Shown one piece after another: positions 7,472-15,582 of a DNA stretch of 64,000 bases. Within the stretch, counting starts at the first letter, position 1. The number at the start of each line of letters is the position of its first letter. The notes under the pieces are model-generated. The model was not told the origin of the DNA. It ran no database searches and was given only the letters and a program-made list of their open reading frames with translations. A program made the translations under genes and the position numbers. The stretch is taken from the NCBI GenBank assembly GCA_015689645.1, contig WVSM01000011.1:1-64000 (forward strand), written 5' to 3'. Origin of the DNA: Rhodobacterales bacterium HKCCE4037 (GTDB lineage Bacteria > Pseudomonadota > Alphaproteobacteria > Rhodobacterales > Rhodobacteraceae).

Positions 7472-8470
7472 TCATTCCGGGTGCTTGAGGGCCTGCAAAC
7501 GGTCCCGGGCCGCTGCTGTTCGTGCGGTCCAATCCGGGGCGTCGATCAGGTGCCAGTCGGCATCAAATTGGTCCAGCCATGCCGCAAGCCGGTCCGTGAA
7601 CTGCGCACGACGCTCCGTTTCCGCGAAATGGCGTGTGCCGTCGTCATGCCACGGAGTCGAATGGCCGAGCAGAAGATAGGTTTTGCCCGGCACCGCGGCC
7701 CGCGCCTTGGCGACGAGCGCCTCGGTCGCATGGCCGAGCAGCATCTCCGCCCAGACGAGGGTCTGCACCGGATCGGTATCCTCGATCAGGATCGGCCCGC
7801 CGCGATGGGCCAGAGCATCGGCGAAGGCCATGTGGCCCGGCATGATGGTTTCGAAATCCGCGGGAACCCAGTCCTGCCCATGGCGGAAGAGGGCGTCGTA
7901 GTCGCGGCCGTATTCCGGGATCGGCTGGCTGTCCAAGCGTGCGGCCAGGGCCTCGGCCAAGGTGGTCTTGCCGGTGCTTTCCGCGCCGACGAGCACGAGC
8001 CTGCGCTGGTAATGCGGGCGCACCGGGCCGGGCACGTGATCCCAGTTCGCCCATGCATCCGCCCGGATGGCGCTGGCCGACACCGGGGCGATCCTGCGAT
8101 CCGGATCGACCGCAAAGGGACGCGCGCCGACCTCCCGCGCGAGGCGGTGGATATATCCTTCCGACCCAAGCACCCAGTCAATCGGCTCCGGGTGATGTTC
8201 GGCGATCGCGGCGCGCCAGATCGGCCAGAACTCCGGATGCTCCTCAGGCGTCTGCGGAATATCGCGGTGCATGTGGATCACGCGATATCCTTTGGCCGTC
8301 AGGCACTTGCGCATCCACTCCGCCCGCAGGTGGCCGTCGATCGGCTCGGCATCGTGGCTGCAGACGAAGACGGTCATCACGTCGCACAGCCTGCGCCCGA
8401 CCTCCGCACAGAGCAGATGGCCACTGTGGGGCGGCATGAATTTCCCGAGCAGAAAGCCGTGGGTGGTCAT
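7472..8470 (-). CDS. nadR: NadR-type bifunctional NMN adenylyltransferase / ribosylnicotinamide kinase
   Basis: A 332-residue protein with two enzymatic domains. The N-terminal nucleotidyltransferase domain begins at once (GFLLGKFMPPHSGHL, the GxFxPxHxGH motif) and ends near residue 160 with APVSASAIRADAW. The C-terminal kinase domain starts with a P-loop (RLVLVGAESTGKTTLAEALA). It lacks the N-terminal DNA-binding domain of enterobacterial NadR, so it should be an enzyme rather than a repressor. The ATG at 8470 overlaps the TGA of pnuC (ATGA), so the two are translationally coupled. Together they would import nicotinamide riboside, phosphorylate it to NMN and adenylate that to NAD. An open frame continues upstream of 8470 but lies inside pnuC in another frame. 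Confidence 0.9.
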   Translation of the reverse strand: MTTHGFLLGKFMPPHSGHLLCAEVGRRLCDVMTVFVCSHDAEPIDGHLRAEWMRKCLTAKGYRVIHMHRDIPQTPEEHPEFWPIWRAAIAEHHPEPIDWVLGSEGYIHRLAREVGARPFAVDPDRRIAPVSASAIRADAWANWDHVPGPVRPHYQRRLVLVGAESTGKTTLAEALAARLDSQPIPEYGRDYDALFRHGQDWVPADFETIMPGHMAFADALAHRGGPILIEDTDPVQTLVWAEMLLGHATEALVAKARAAVPGKTYLLLGHSTPWHDDGTRHFAETERRAQFTDRLAAWLDQFDADWHLIDAPDWTARTAAARDRLQALKHPE

Positions 8471-9066
8471 GCCGTCACGGGCTGCGACGCGGCGCGGCGC
8501 CACTGGATCAGGCCCATGATGGCGAGGCCGAGGAACACGACGTAGAGGGCTGCGGTCGGGTGCAGCCCCCTTGTGTAGAACAGACCGATGGCCAGCACGT
8601 CGACCGCGATCCAGAGATACCAGCTTTGCAAGTTCCTGCGCGACAGAAGGAACTGTGCCGTGACGCTGAGGGCCGCGACAGCGGCGTCCCAGTACGGGGC
8701 GGCCGCGTCGGTGTAGGCCGCCATGAGGTTCGCCACGGTCAGCCATACGGCGGCGGTCAGGCCCAAGTAGCCCGTGAAACTCAGGGTGCTCAAGGGGACC
8801 ACGATCACGCGGCCATCCGGGGCGCGCCCGATGAGCCAGACGTAAAGGCCGTAAATCTGAACCACGAAGAAATAGACCTGGAGAAGCGCGTCGCTGTAGA
8901 GGCGGTATTCCCAGAAGATGAAGAAATAGAGCGTCACGACGAGGAAACCGAACGGGTAGTTCCAGATCGAACGGCGGATGATCAGGCCGACATTCAGGAT
9001 GCCGCAGGCGACCGCGATCCATTCGATCGGGCGGCTGCCGACCATGCCCCAGAAGAAATCCAACAT
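8467..9066 (-). CDS. pnuC: PnuC-family nicotinamide riboside transporter
   Basis: A 199-residue inner membrane protein with about seven hydrophobic segments. The family signature SWYLW (WxxW) occurs at the start of a late helix (NLQSWYLWIAVDVLAIGLFY). The start is taken at 9066 (MLDFFWGMVGSRPIEWIAV), which gives the usual PnuC N-terminus; the upstream in-frame extension is basic and unlike the family. AAAGGA lies upstream at a slightly long distance. The partner nadR kinase/adenylyltransferase overlaps it by four bases, which favours nicotinamide riboside as substrate. The related PnuT thiamine carriers are usually under a TPP riboswitch, which I did not find here. Confidence 0.88.
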   Translation of the reverse strand: MLDFFWGMVGSRPIEWIAVACGILNVGLIIRRSIWNYPFGFLVVTLYFFIFWEYRLYSDALLQVYFFVVQIYGLYVWLIGRAPDGRVIVVPLSTLSFTGYLGLTAAVWLTVANLMAAYTDAAAPYWDAAVAALSVTAQFLLSRRNLQSWYLWIAVDVLAIGLFYTRGLHPTAALYVVFLGLAIMGLIQWRRAASQPVTA

Positions 9067-9241
9067 GTTCGGTATGATCCTTTGCAAAATGCCGTTCGGG
9101 CGCGTCGGAATGAATGAGGCGACCCGGTAGATGCCTGTAGGCTCATGGATATCCCGAACGCCAATCGTATCGCCAGCACGAAGATGAAGCCTTGAACAGG
9201 CATCCGAACGGCCGGTGTCAGGGTCGGCTTGCCGGACAACG

Positions 9242-9270
9242 AAAAAGGCCGCCCCGGATGGAGCGGCCTT
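9242..9270 (-). terminator. Rho-independent terminator after rplI
   Basis: On the - strand an 8-bp stem AAGGCCGC/GCGGCCTT (9245-9252 with 9263-9270) is followed by a T-run (bases 9242-9246). It lies 22 bases downstream of rplI and ends the ribosomal protein operon. Confidence 0.85.
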
Positions 9271-9292
9271 GTTCCTGTCGATGACGCGAGGA

Positions 9293-9931
9293 TCAGTCGT
9301 CGTCATCCTCCCCGGCGGGGGCCTCTTCCTCGGCTTCCTGGGCAGGGGCGTCGTCGCCTTCCAGATCGTCGAGTTGCGCCGCGCCGATGTCGTCGAACAG
9401 CTCGGAGATCTCGAATTCGGCTTGCGCCTCTTCCTCGGCGGCCAGTTCCTGGATCGACTTGCCCGAGGCCTGAAGCTCGGCCTCTTCGGGCGAGCGGGCC
9501 ACGTTCAACTGGATCGTGACTTCGACCTCGGGGTGAAGGTTCACGATCACGTCGTGCAGACCCAGTTCCTTGATCGGCGCGGTCAGGGCAACCTGCTTGC
9601 GGTCGATCGAGAAGCCTTCGGCGGTGGCGGCATCGGCGGCGTCACGGGTGGTGACCGAGCCGTAGAGCGAGCCCGCGTCCGAGGCCGAGCGGATCACGAT
9701 GAACTGCTGTCCATCGAGCTTGGCGCCAAGCGCGTCGGCTTCTTTCTTGGTTTCCAGGTTGCGGGCTTCAAGCTGCGCCTTCTGGGTTTCGAAGGTGGCG
9801 AGGTTCGCCTCGTTGGCGCGGAGCGCCTTCTTCTGCGGCAAGAGGTAGTTGCGCGCGTAGCCTTCCTTCACGGAGACCACTTCGCCCATCTGACCGAGCT
9901 TTGCCACGCGTTCCAGCAGGATAACGTCCAT
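9293..9931 (-). CDS. rplI: 50S ribosomal protein L9
   Basis: A 212-residue L9. The N-terminal rRNA-binding domain is typical ([20 protein letters not shown], then [19 protein letters not shown]), and it is followed by the connecting helix and the C-terminal domain. Compared with about 150 residues in E. coli it has a long acidic tail of roughly 60 residues ending APAGEDDDD, a feature seen in other alphaproteobacterial L9 proteins. It is the last gene of rpsF-rpsR-rplI, 12 bases after rpsR, and is followed by a terminator. Confidence 0.98.
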   Translation of the reverse strand: MDVILLERVAKLGQMGEVVSVKEGYARNYLLPQKKALRANEANLATFETQKAQLEARNLETKKEADALGAKLDGQQFIVIRSASDAGSLYGSVTTRDAADAATAEGFSIDRKQVALTAPIKELGLHDVIVNLHPEVEVTIQLNVARSPEEAELQASGKSIQELAAEEEAQAEFEISELFDDIGAAQLDDLEGDDAPAQEAEEEAPAGEDDDD

Positions 9932-9943
9932 GGGTTCGTCTCC

Positions 9944-10171
9944 TTACTTGACGGCGTAGGGCAGGAGGGCGAGGAACCGGGCCCGCTTGATCGCCTTAGC
10001 GAGCTTGCGCTGGTTCTTTGCACCGACTGCGGTGATGCGGGAGGGGACGATCTTGCCACGCTCGGAGATGTAACGCTGGAGCAGGCGCGTGTCCTTGTAG
10101 TCGATCGCCGGAGCGCCTTCACCCTCGAACGGGTCGGTCTTGCGGCGGCGGAAAAACGGTTTTGCGGCCAT
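9944..10171 (-). CDS. rpsR: 30S ribosomal protein S18
   Basis: A 75-residue basic S18 with the usual core ([20 protein letters not shown], then [19 protein letters not shown], then [11 protein letters not shown]). S18 binds 16S rRNA next to S6 in the platform of the small subunit. It is the middle gene of the S6-S18-L9 operon, 21 bases after rpsF and 12 bases before rplI. Length and sequence are normal. Confidence 0.98.
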   Translation of the reverse strand: MAAKPFFRRRKTDPFEGEGAPAIDYKDTRLLQRYISERGKIVPSRITAVGAKNQRKLAKAIKRARFLALLPYAVK

Positions 10172-10192
10172 TGGTCTATCCTTTCAAGAGAA

Positions 10193-10546
10193 TCAGCGGC
10201 GTTCGCGACGGCTGTCGCGTTCGTCACGCTTCTGCATCTGGACCGAGGGGCCCTCTTCGTGGGCGTCGACCTTGACGGTCAGGACGCGCATCACGTCGTC
10301 ATGCAGGCGCATCAGGCGCTCCATTTCCTGCACGGCTTCCGACGGCGCGTCGGTGCGGATGTAGGAATAGTGGCCCTTGCGGTTCTTGTTGATCTTGTAG
10401 GCCATGGTTTTCACACCCCAATATTCGGTGTCGACCACGGTGCCGCCATTGTCCTTGAGGACGGTGCCGAAGTGCTCGTTGAGAGCTTCGGCCTGCGCGT
10501 TGGACAGGTCCTGACGCGCAATCATCACATGCTCGTAGAGAGGCAT
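10193..10546 (-). CDS. rpsF: 30S ribosomal protein S6
   Basis: A 117-residue S6 (MPLYEHVMIARQDLSNAQAE at the start, KMAYKINKNRKGHYSYIRTD in the middle). It ends in a basic tail (QKRDERDSRRERR). S6 pairs with S18 in the small subunit platform. It is the first gene of its operon, with a good promoter about 110 bases upstream (10658-10686). In many bacteria the S6:S18 pair represses its own leader; the 5' leader here (about 10547-10650) is long enough for such a structure but I did not define one. Confidence 0.98.
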   Translation of the reverse strand: MPLYEHVMIARQDLSNAQAEALNEHFGTVLKDNGGTVVDTEYWGVKTMAYKINKNRKGHYSYIRTDAPSEAVQEMERLMRLHDDVMRVLTVKVDAHEEGPSVQMQKRDERDSRRERR

Positions 10547-10657
10547 GGGAACTCCAGTTCAGTTTTCAGGGCGCGTTTCAAAGGCCGGGCGTTCGTCGCT
10601 TCGCCCCCCGGCCACGAGGGATCACGCCGTTCAATATGCACAGCGAAGCGATGCGCG

Positions 10658-10686
10658 CGTATAGGCGGGTCGGGCGGCGGTGTCTA
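10658..10686 (-). promoter_or_regulatory. Candidate sigma-70 promoter of rpsF-rpsR-rplI
   Basis: Read on the - strand: a -35 box TAGACA (10686-10681), a 17-base spacer and a -10 box TATACG (10663-10658). The boxes lie about 112 bases before the rpsF start. They match the housekeeping consensus well for a GC-rich alphaproteobacterium. Confidence 0.65.
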
Positions 10687-10885
10687 CCCCATAGGCCCAA
10701 GGCCGGCCTGAACCGCCAATTGTCATCGATTCGAAAACAGATTGCCGCGGGAATTCACGCAATCTGCCGCTTTTTGAACACGATCTTGGGCAAGAACGGG
10801 GTCGGAGTAATCCGTCCGCAGGGGCGGAGGTATGTATTTTTCGGCCGCAGGACGCGGCCTGCTTGAGCAGGATTGGAGGCCAGAG

Positions 10886-11818
10886 GTGTTCCACCCGTTT
10901 TGGACCAAAGACGAGGGCGTTGTTACCGTCGATTATGTCGTCGTGATGGCTGCCCTTGTGGGGGTCGGTGTATGGCTGGCCGATGCCACCAACGCGGACC
11001 TGTCCGAGCATTCGGCGGTGATCCGTGGTGAAATGCAGGGTGGCATGTTCGAGACCGCGTGGGACAGCGAATTGGCGGTTCTGCCCGATACCGAGGCAGG
11101 CGAGGAATGTGATGGCCCCGACAGCTGCGGCACAGGCGGCGGAGGCGGCACCACAGGTGGCGGTGGCACCACGGGTGGCGGCGGCACCACGGGTGGCGGC
11201 GGCACGACCGACCCGACGCCCGACCCGGATCCGACGCCCGATCCTGACCCGACACCTGACCCGGACCCGACGCCCGACCCCGATCCGACGCCCGATCCGG
11301 ATCCGACACCTGACCCGGACCCGACACCCGATCCCGATCCGGGCCCCGGCGCCGGTAACGATCCCTTCCCACCCCCGGCCAGCGCCGGTGTGGCTGGTTG
11401 CCCGAACGTCGCCTACAACGGGGAACCGCTGGTGTCAGACGGGTCCGACTTCGGCAGCCGGTATGATCACACGATCGCCCATGATGGCTATACCGACCTG
11501 CGGAACTGTGGGGGCGGCACGCCCTATGCGCGTGGCTTCTTCGACGCAAATCCGACCTTCACGCTGTACCTGAGCGATATGGACGATTTCGGGCGCGTGG
11601 ATTTCACGATCGAGGCGTCGACCTGTGACACGGCGCTGCTGATCCGGGATGCGTCCGGGACCTACCACTTCAACGACGATTACGACTATCCCCGCCACAC
11701 GCTGTCGCGTCTGCGGCTGTCGGACACCGCGGATCTGAATGGCCGGGTCGATATCTGGATCGGCGGGTATTACCCCAGCTCCTGCACGTCGCGGTTGAAC
11801 ATCCGCGGGCGGAACTGA
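10886..11818 (+). CDS. Flp-pilin-like N-terminus fused to a four-cysteine domain
   Basis: A 310-residue protein. I start it at the GTG at 10886 because TTGGAGG (10873-10879) lies 6 bases upstream; the result is a short prepilin leader MFHPFWTKDEG followed by VVTVDYVVVMAALVG. This fits the Flp-type processing site G/xxxx[ED]Y, with D at +5 and Y at +6 followed by a hydrophobic stretch. An ATG at 10832 would add 18 residues and spoil that leader. Next come a Gly-rich segment with four GGGGTT repeats (about 82-108), Pro-Asp-Thr repeats (about 108-152) and, at 172-310, the same four-cysteine domain as in the proteins at 494 and 2180. It is probably cut by a prepilin peptidase and exposed outside the membrane. 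No tad/pil genes are nearby. The function is unknown. Confidence 0.8.
   Translation: MFHPFWTKDEGVVTVDYVVVMAALVGVGVWLADATNADLSEHSAVIRGEMQGGMFETAWDSELAVLPDTEAGEECDGPDSCGTGGGGGTTGGGGTTGGGGTTGGGGTTDPTPDPDPTPDPDPTPDPDPTPDPDPTPDPDPTPDPDPTPDPDPGPGAGNDPFPPPASAGVAGCPNVAYNGEPLVSDGSDFGSRYDHTIAHDGYTDLRNCGGGTPYARGFFDANPTFTLYLSDMDDFGRVDFTIEASTCDTALLIRDASGTYHFNDDYDYPRHTLSRLRLSDTADLNGRVDIWIGGYYPSSCTSRLNIRGRN
11138..11343 (+). repeat. Coding repeats: GGGGTT units then TPDPDP units
   Basis: Four units of GGC-GGT/GGC-GGC-ACC-ACG type code for GGGGTT up to about 11208. They are followed by about seven units coding for TPDPDP in the interval 11209-11343. The DNA is a near-perfect tandem repeat and could expand or contract by slippage, changing the length of the linker between the pilin-like part and the terminal domain. 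Confidence 0.85.
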
Positions 11819-11844
11819 CAGGCGCGCAGTCCTAAGCATGACAT

Positions 11845-11876
11845 AGACGGCGTCCCGGGTCCGGGGCGCCGTCTTT
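11845..11876 (+). terminator. Probable Rho-independent terminator
   Basis: An 8-bp stem AGACGGCG/CGCCGTCT (11845-11852 with 11867-11874) encloses further GC pairing and ends in CTTTCG. It lies 26 bases after the pilin-like gene. The T-run is short. Confidence 0.6.
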
Positions 11877-11943
11877 CGTTGCGCAGTCCGCGCCCGTGAT
11901 GTAGCCCACGTTGAAACACGTGAGGATCAGAGGGAGCGCCAGG

Positions 11944-12885
11944 ATGACCCGCGCATTCGTTTTTCCCGGACAGGGGGCACAAACCATCGGCATGGGGCGA
12001 GACCTCGCCGAGGCCTACCCGGAAGCACGCGCCGTCTTCGACGAGGTGGATGCGGCGCTTGGCGAGAAGCTGTCGACCCTGATCTGGGAAGGCGAGATCG
12101 AGACGCTCACCCTGACGCGCAACGCGCAGCCCGCGCTGATGGCCACGTCACTGGCCGCGATGGCCGCGTTGAAGGCGGAAGGCGTGGACGTGACCGCTGC
12201 CGATTTCGTGGCCGGGCATTCCCTTGGCGAATATTCCGCCCTCTGCGCGGCGGGCGGACTGACTCTGGCCGATACCGCGCGGCTGTTGCGGTTGCGTGGC
12301 GAGGCGATGCAGCAGGCCGTTCCGGCGGGCGAAGGGGCGATGGCGGCGATCCTCGGCCTCGATTTCGACGCCGTGACCGAGGTCGCCGCCGAAGCCGCAC
12401 AGGGCGAAGTCTGCGAAGCGGCCAACGACAACGATCCGGCACAGGTTGTCATCTCCGGCCACAAAGGCGCTGTCGAACGGGCGGCCGAGATTGCCAAGGC
12501 GAAAGGCGCGAAGCGCGCGCTTCTGCTGCCGGTCTCTGCCCCGTTCCATTGCGCGCTGATGGGGCCCGCAGCCGACGCGATGGCCGAGGCGCTGGACGAC
12601 GTGGACATCTCCGCCCCGGTCGTGCCGCTGGTGGGCAACGTGATCGCGCGGGCCGAAAGCTCGGCCATGCTGATCCGCAAACACCTTGTCGATCAGGTGA
12701 CGGGACGTGTCCGCTGGCGCGAAAGCGTGGTGTGGATGGTGTCGGAAGGCGTGACGGAATTCTACGAGATCGGTGCCGGGAAAGCCCTTTCGGGCATGAT
12801 CAAACGGATCGAGCGGAGTGCCGCGACGGCCCCGGTCGGGACTCCTGACGAAGTGCGCGCCGCTGCGGCTGCGATCAATGGTTAA
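11944..12885 (+). CDS. fabD: Malonyl-CoA:ACP transacylase
   Basis: A 313-residue transacylase that loads malonate onto acyl carrier protein for fatty acid synthesis. The N-terminal motif FVFPGQGAQ is present, the nucleophile Ser lies in AGHSLGEYSAL near residue 92, the catalytic His in SAPFHCALM near residue 200, and the end carries VWMVSEGVTEFYEIGAGKAL. The ATG at 11944 gives the usual start MTRAFVFPGQG; a TTG 33 bases upstream is in frame but unlikely. It is first in the run fabD-fabG-acpP-fabF, 22 bases ahead of fabG. Confidence 0.96.
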   Translation: MTRAFVFPGQGAQTIGMGRDLAEAYPEARAVFDEVDAALGEKLSTLIWEGEIETLTLTRNAQPALMATSLAAMAALKAEGVDVTAADFVAGHSLGEYSALCAAGGLTLADTARLLRLRGEAMQQAVPAGEGAMAAILGLDFDAVTEVAAEAAQGEVCEAANDNDPAQVVISGHKGAVERAAEIAKAKGAKRALLLPVSAPFHCALMGPAADAMAEALDDVDISAPVVPLVGNVIARAESSAMLIRKHLVDQVTGRVRWRESVVWMVSEGVTEFYEIGAGKALSGMIKRIERSAATAPVGTPDEVRAAAAAING

Positions 12886-12907
12886 GACAACAGGAATAGA
12901 GGGACTG

Positions 12908-13645
12908 ATGACGGATCTGACGGGAAAGGCGGCGCTGGTCACCGGCGCTTCGGGCGGCATCGGGGCTGCGATTGCGCGGGCTCTCCATGGCGCTGGCGCG
13001 ACGGTGGGGCTGTCGGGCACGCGGGTGGAGCCGCTGGAGGCGCTGGCCGCCGAACTGGGCGAGCGCGCCCATGTGCTGCCCTGCAACCTGAGCGATGCGG
13101 AGGCCGTGGAGGCCCTGCCCAAGGCCGCCATCGCGGCGATGGGCTCGCTCGATATCCTCGTCAACAACGCGGGCATCACGCGCGACAACCTGTTCATGCG
13201 GATGTCGGACGAGGAATGGCAGAGCGTTCTCGACGTGAACTTGACCTCGACCATGCGGCTGTGCCGGGGCGCCCTGCGCGGCATGATGAAGGCGCGCTGG
13301 GGGCGGATCGTGAATATCTCTTCGGTCGTCGGCGCCACCGGCAACCCGGGGCAGGGCAACTACGCCGCCTCGAAGGCCGGGATGGTGGGCATGTCGAAAA
13401 GCCTCGCCTATGAAGTGGCGAGCCGGGGCATCACCGTCAATTGCGTGGCGCCCGGCTTCATCGAGACGGCGATGACCGACAAGCTGACCGATGACCAGAA
13501 GTCGAAGATCCTCGTGCAGATCCCCGCAGGCCGGATGGGCACGCCCGAGGAAATCGCTGCAGCTGCACTGTTCCTTGCCAGCCCCGAGGCCGGTTACCTG
13601 ACCGGAACGACGCTGCATGTGAACGGTGGCATGGCGATGCTGTAA
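12908..13645 (+). CDS. fabG: 3-oxoacyl-ACP reductase
   Basis: A 245-residue short-chain dehydrogenase that reduces 3-oxoacyl-ACP with NADPH. The cofactor motif TGASGGIG is near the N-terminus, then NNAGIT, the catalytic Ser in NISSVVG and the Tyr-Lys pair in NYAASKAG. The ATG at 12908 gives the family start MTDLTGKAALVTG and follows GAGGGA. An open frame upstream of this start overlaps fabD and is not used. It lies 22 bases after fabD and is followed by a 228-base gap with a promoter for acpP. Confidence 0.96.
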   Translation: MTDLTGKAALVTGASGGIGAAIARALHGAGATVGLSGTRVEPLEALAAELGERAHVLPCNLSDAEAVEALPKAAIAAMGSLDILVNNAGITRDNLFMRMSDEEWQSVLDVNLTSTMRLCRGALRGMMKARWGRIVNISSVVGATGNPGQGNYAASKAGMVGMSKSLAYEVASRGITVNCVAPGFIETAMTDKLTDDQKSKILVQIPAGRMGTPEEIAAAALFLASPEAGYLTGTTLHVNGGMAML

Positions 13646-13683
13646 CGCCTTTTACGCAGCGTCAGAAAGCCATGCACAGGGCA

Positions 13684-13711
13684 TGGACAAGCGCGCAACT
13701 TGTGCTATAGG
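13684..13711 (+). promoter_or_regulatory. Candidate promoter of acpP
   Basis: A -35 box TGGACA (13684-13689), a 16-base spacer and a -10 box TATAGG (13706-13711) lie in the gap between fabG and acpP. It would leave a leader of about 155 bases before the acpP start. A separate promoter suits the high expression expected of acyl carrier protein. Confidence 0.5.
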
Positions 13712-13873
13712 CGGCGCGAGAATTACCGGGGGGCTTGTTCCGCCGGTCGAGCCTGACCACATCGTCCAGACCTGTGGAGACGTGGTTTCGGCTGAGTGAG
13801 CGGCCGGAACGGCAGTACTGAAACAAGGGCGCCTGACACGGGCGAGACCCTGAAAGACCATGAGGACCTTAAA

Positions 13874-14107
13874 ATGAGCGACATCGCAGAGCGCGTGAAA
13901 AAGATCGTTGTTGAGCACCTGAGCGTCGACGAGGACAAGGTGACCGAATCCGCGTCGTTCATCGACGACCTGGGCGCAGACTCGCTGGACACGGTCGAGC
14001 TGGTCATGGCCTTCGAAGAAGAATTCGGCATCGAGATCCCGGATGACGCCGCCGAGACGATCCAGACCTTCGGTGACGCGGTGAAGTTCATCAAAGAAGC
14101 CCAGTAA
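13874..14107 (+). CDS. acpP: Acyl carrier protein
   Basis: A 77-residue acidic protein, the normal length. The 4'-phosphopantetheine attachment Ser lies in [11 protein letters not shown] near residue 37. It carries growing acyl chains between the fab enzymes encoded around it. The ATG at 13874 follows GAGGACCTTAAA; the in-frame upstream extension is not family-like. It has its own candidate promoter and its own terminator, so it can be made at a higher level than its neighbours. Confidence 0.98.
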   Translation: MSDIAERVKKIVVEHLSVDEDKVTESASFIDDLGADSLDTVELVMAFEEEFGIEIPDDAAETIQTFGDAVKFIKEAQ

Positions 14108-14127
14108 GGGCGTCTTCGGACAGAATT

Positions 14128-14162
14128 GGCGGCGGTGCGGAGCGATCCGGCCGCCGCTTTTT
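14128..14162 (+). terminator. Rho-independent terminator after acpP
   Basis: A 7-bp stem GCGGCGG/CCGCCGC (14129-14135 with 14151-14157) with extra CGGA/TCCG pairing inside the loop is followed by TTTTT. It lies 21 bases after the acpP stop. Confidence 0.82.
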
Positions 14163-14315
14163 CGTTTCAGGACGGGGGAGACGCTCGCGCTCAGGCGCGC
14201 ATCGCCCCTCCCGCCGTCCCGCATGGCGGGGCTTTGCCGGTGGCGGGCACGGGGATTGCGTCGGGACGGCGCTTTCCGGTAATTGAAATGCAATGAAAAT
14301 CGCGGGGGCCGTATC

Positions 14316-15575
14316 ATGCGTCGAGTGGTGGTGACAGGGCTGGGGCTGGTGACGCCCCTGGCATGTGGTGTCGAAAAGACCTGGGAGCGGCTCCTGGCCG
14401 GACAATCCGGCGCGGGCCCGATCACGCGGTTCGATGCCGAGGGTTTCGGAACCACCTATGCCTGCGAAATTCCGCGTGGTGACGGCACGGACGGGACCTT
14501 CAACCCCGACGACTGGATGGAACCGAAGGAGCAACGCAAGGTCGATGACTTCATCCTTTACGGCATGGCGGCGGCGGACCAGGCGATTGCCGATGCAGGC
14601 TGGACCCCCGAGGATCGCGAAAGCCTCGAACGCACCGGTTGCCTGATCGGGGCGGGGATCGGGGGGCTGTCCTCGATTGCCGATACGTCGATCACCCTGA
14701 AGGAGCGCGGGCCACGGCGGGTGTCGCCGTTCTTCGTGCCCGGCGCGCTGATCAACCTGATCTCGGGGCAGGTGTCGATCCGGTATGGCTACAAGGGGCC
14801 GAACCATTCGGTGGTCACCGCCTGCTCGACCGGCGCACATGCGATCGGCGATGCAGCGCGGCTGATCGCGCTCGACGATGCGGACGTGATGATCGCGGGC
14901 GGGGCGGAAAGCCCGATCTGCGCCATCGGGATCGCCGGGTTCAACGCCTGCAAGGCGCTGTCGACCAAGCGCGCCGACGAGCCCCAGAAGGCGTCGCGCC
15001 CCTGGGACAGCGACAGCGACGGCTTCGTCATGGGCGAAGGCGCGGGCATGGTGGTGCTAGAGGAATACGAGCACGCAAAGGCACGCGGCGCGAAGATCTA
15101 TGCGGAAATCCTCGGCTACGGCCTGTCTGGTGACGCCTACCACATCACCGCCCCGCCGCCGGACCATGAAGGTGCGGAGCGCGCCATGCGCGCGGCGCTG
15201 AAGCGGGCCGGTCTGCAACCGTCGGACGTGGATTACGTGAACGCGCACGGCACCTCGACCATGGCCGACACGATCGAACTGGGCGCGGTGGAGCGGCTGA
15301 TGGGCGATCACGCATCGAGCCTGCGCATGTCGTCGACCAAGTCTATGACCGGCCATTTGCTCGGCGCTGCGGGGGCGATCGAGGCGATCTTCTCGATCCT
15401 CGCGATCCGGGACAACGTGGCGCCGCCGACCATCAACCTGGACAACCCGGCGGCGGAGACGGCGATCAACCTTTGTGCCAACGCCAAGCAGGAAGGCGAG
15501 ATCCGCATCGCGCAATCCAATTCCTTCGGCTTCGGGGGCACCAATGCCTGCCTGATCATGGGCCAGGTGGAGTAA
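14316..15575 (+). CDS. fabF: 3-oxoacyl-ACP synthase II
   Basis: A 419-residue condensing enzyme that elongates acyl-ACP with malonyl-ACP. The catalytic Cys lies in VTACSTGAHAIG, the two His in NAHGTSTMADT and KSMTGHLLGAAG, and the C-terminus has SNSFGFGGTNACL. The ATG at 14316 gives the family start MRRVVVTGLGLVTP and has GGGGG 7 bases upstream; an ATG at 14283 is in frame but adds an unlikely leader. mltG follows 7 bases later, so these two are co-transcribed. Confidence 0.97.
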   Translation: MRRVVVTGLGLVTPLACGVEKTWERLLAGQSGAGPITRFDAEGFGTTYACEIPRGDGTDGTFNPDDWMEPKEQRKVDDFILYGMAAADQAIADAGWTPEDRESLERTGCLIGAGIGGLSSIADTSITLKERGPRRVSPFFVPGALINLISGQVSIRYGYKGPNHSVVTACSTGAHAIGDAARLIALDDADVMIAGGAESPICAIGIAGFNACKALSTKRADEPQKASRPWDSDSDGFVMGEGAGMVVLEEYEHAKARGAKIYAEILGYGLSGDAYHITAPPPDHEGAERAMRAALKRAGLQPSDVDYVNAHGTSTMADTIELGAVERLMGDHASSLRMSSTKSMTGHLLGAAGAIEAIFSILAIRDNVAPPTINLDNPAAETAINLCANAKQEGEIRIAQSNSFGFGGTNACLIMGQVE

Positions 15576-15582
15576 CCGTTCC

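Noticed and set aside
8471-9022. Upstream extension of the nadR frame
   Set aside because: The frame stays open through pnuC, but the extra 184 residues have shadow composition and nadR has a family start at 8470 coupled to the pnuC stop.
9067-9241. Possible TPP or NAD riboswitch before pnuC
   Set aside because: I looked for the conserved cores (such as CTGAGA of TPP switches) on the - strand and did not find them.
9215-10711. Open frame of 498 codons on the + strand
   Set aside because: It is antisense to rpsF, rpsR and rplI, which are certain. Its composition and lack of motifs mark it as a shadow.
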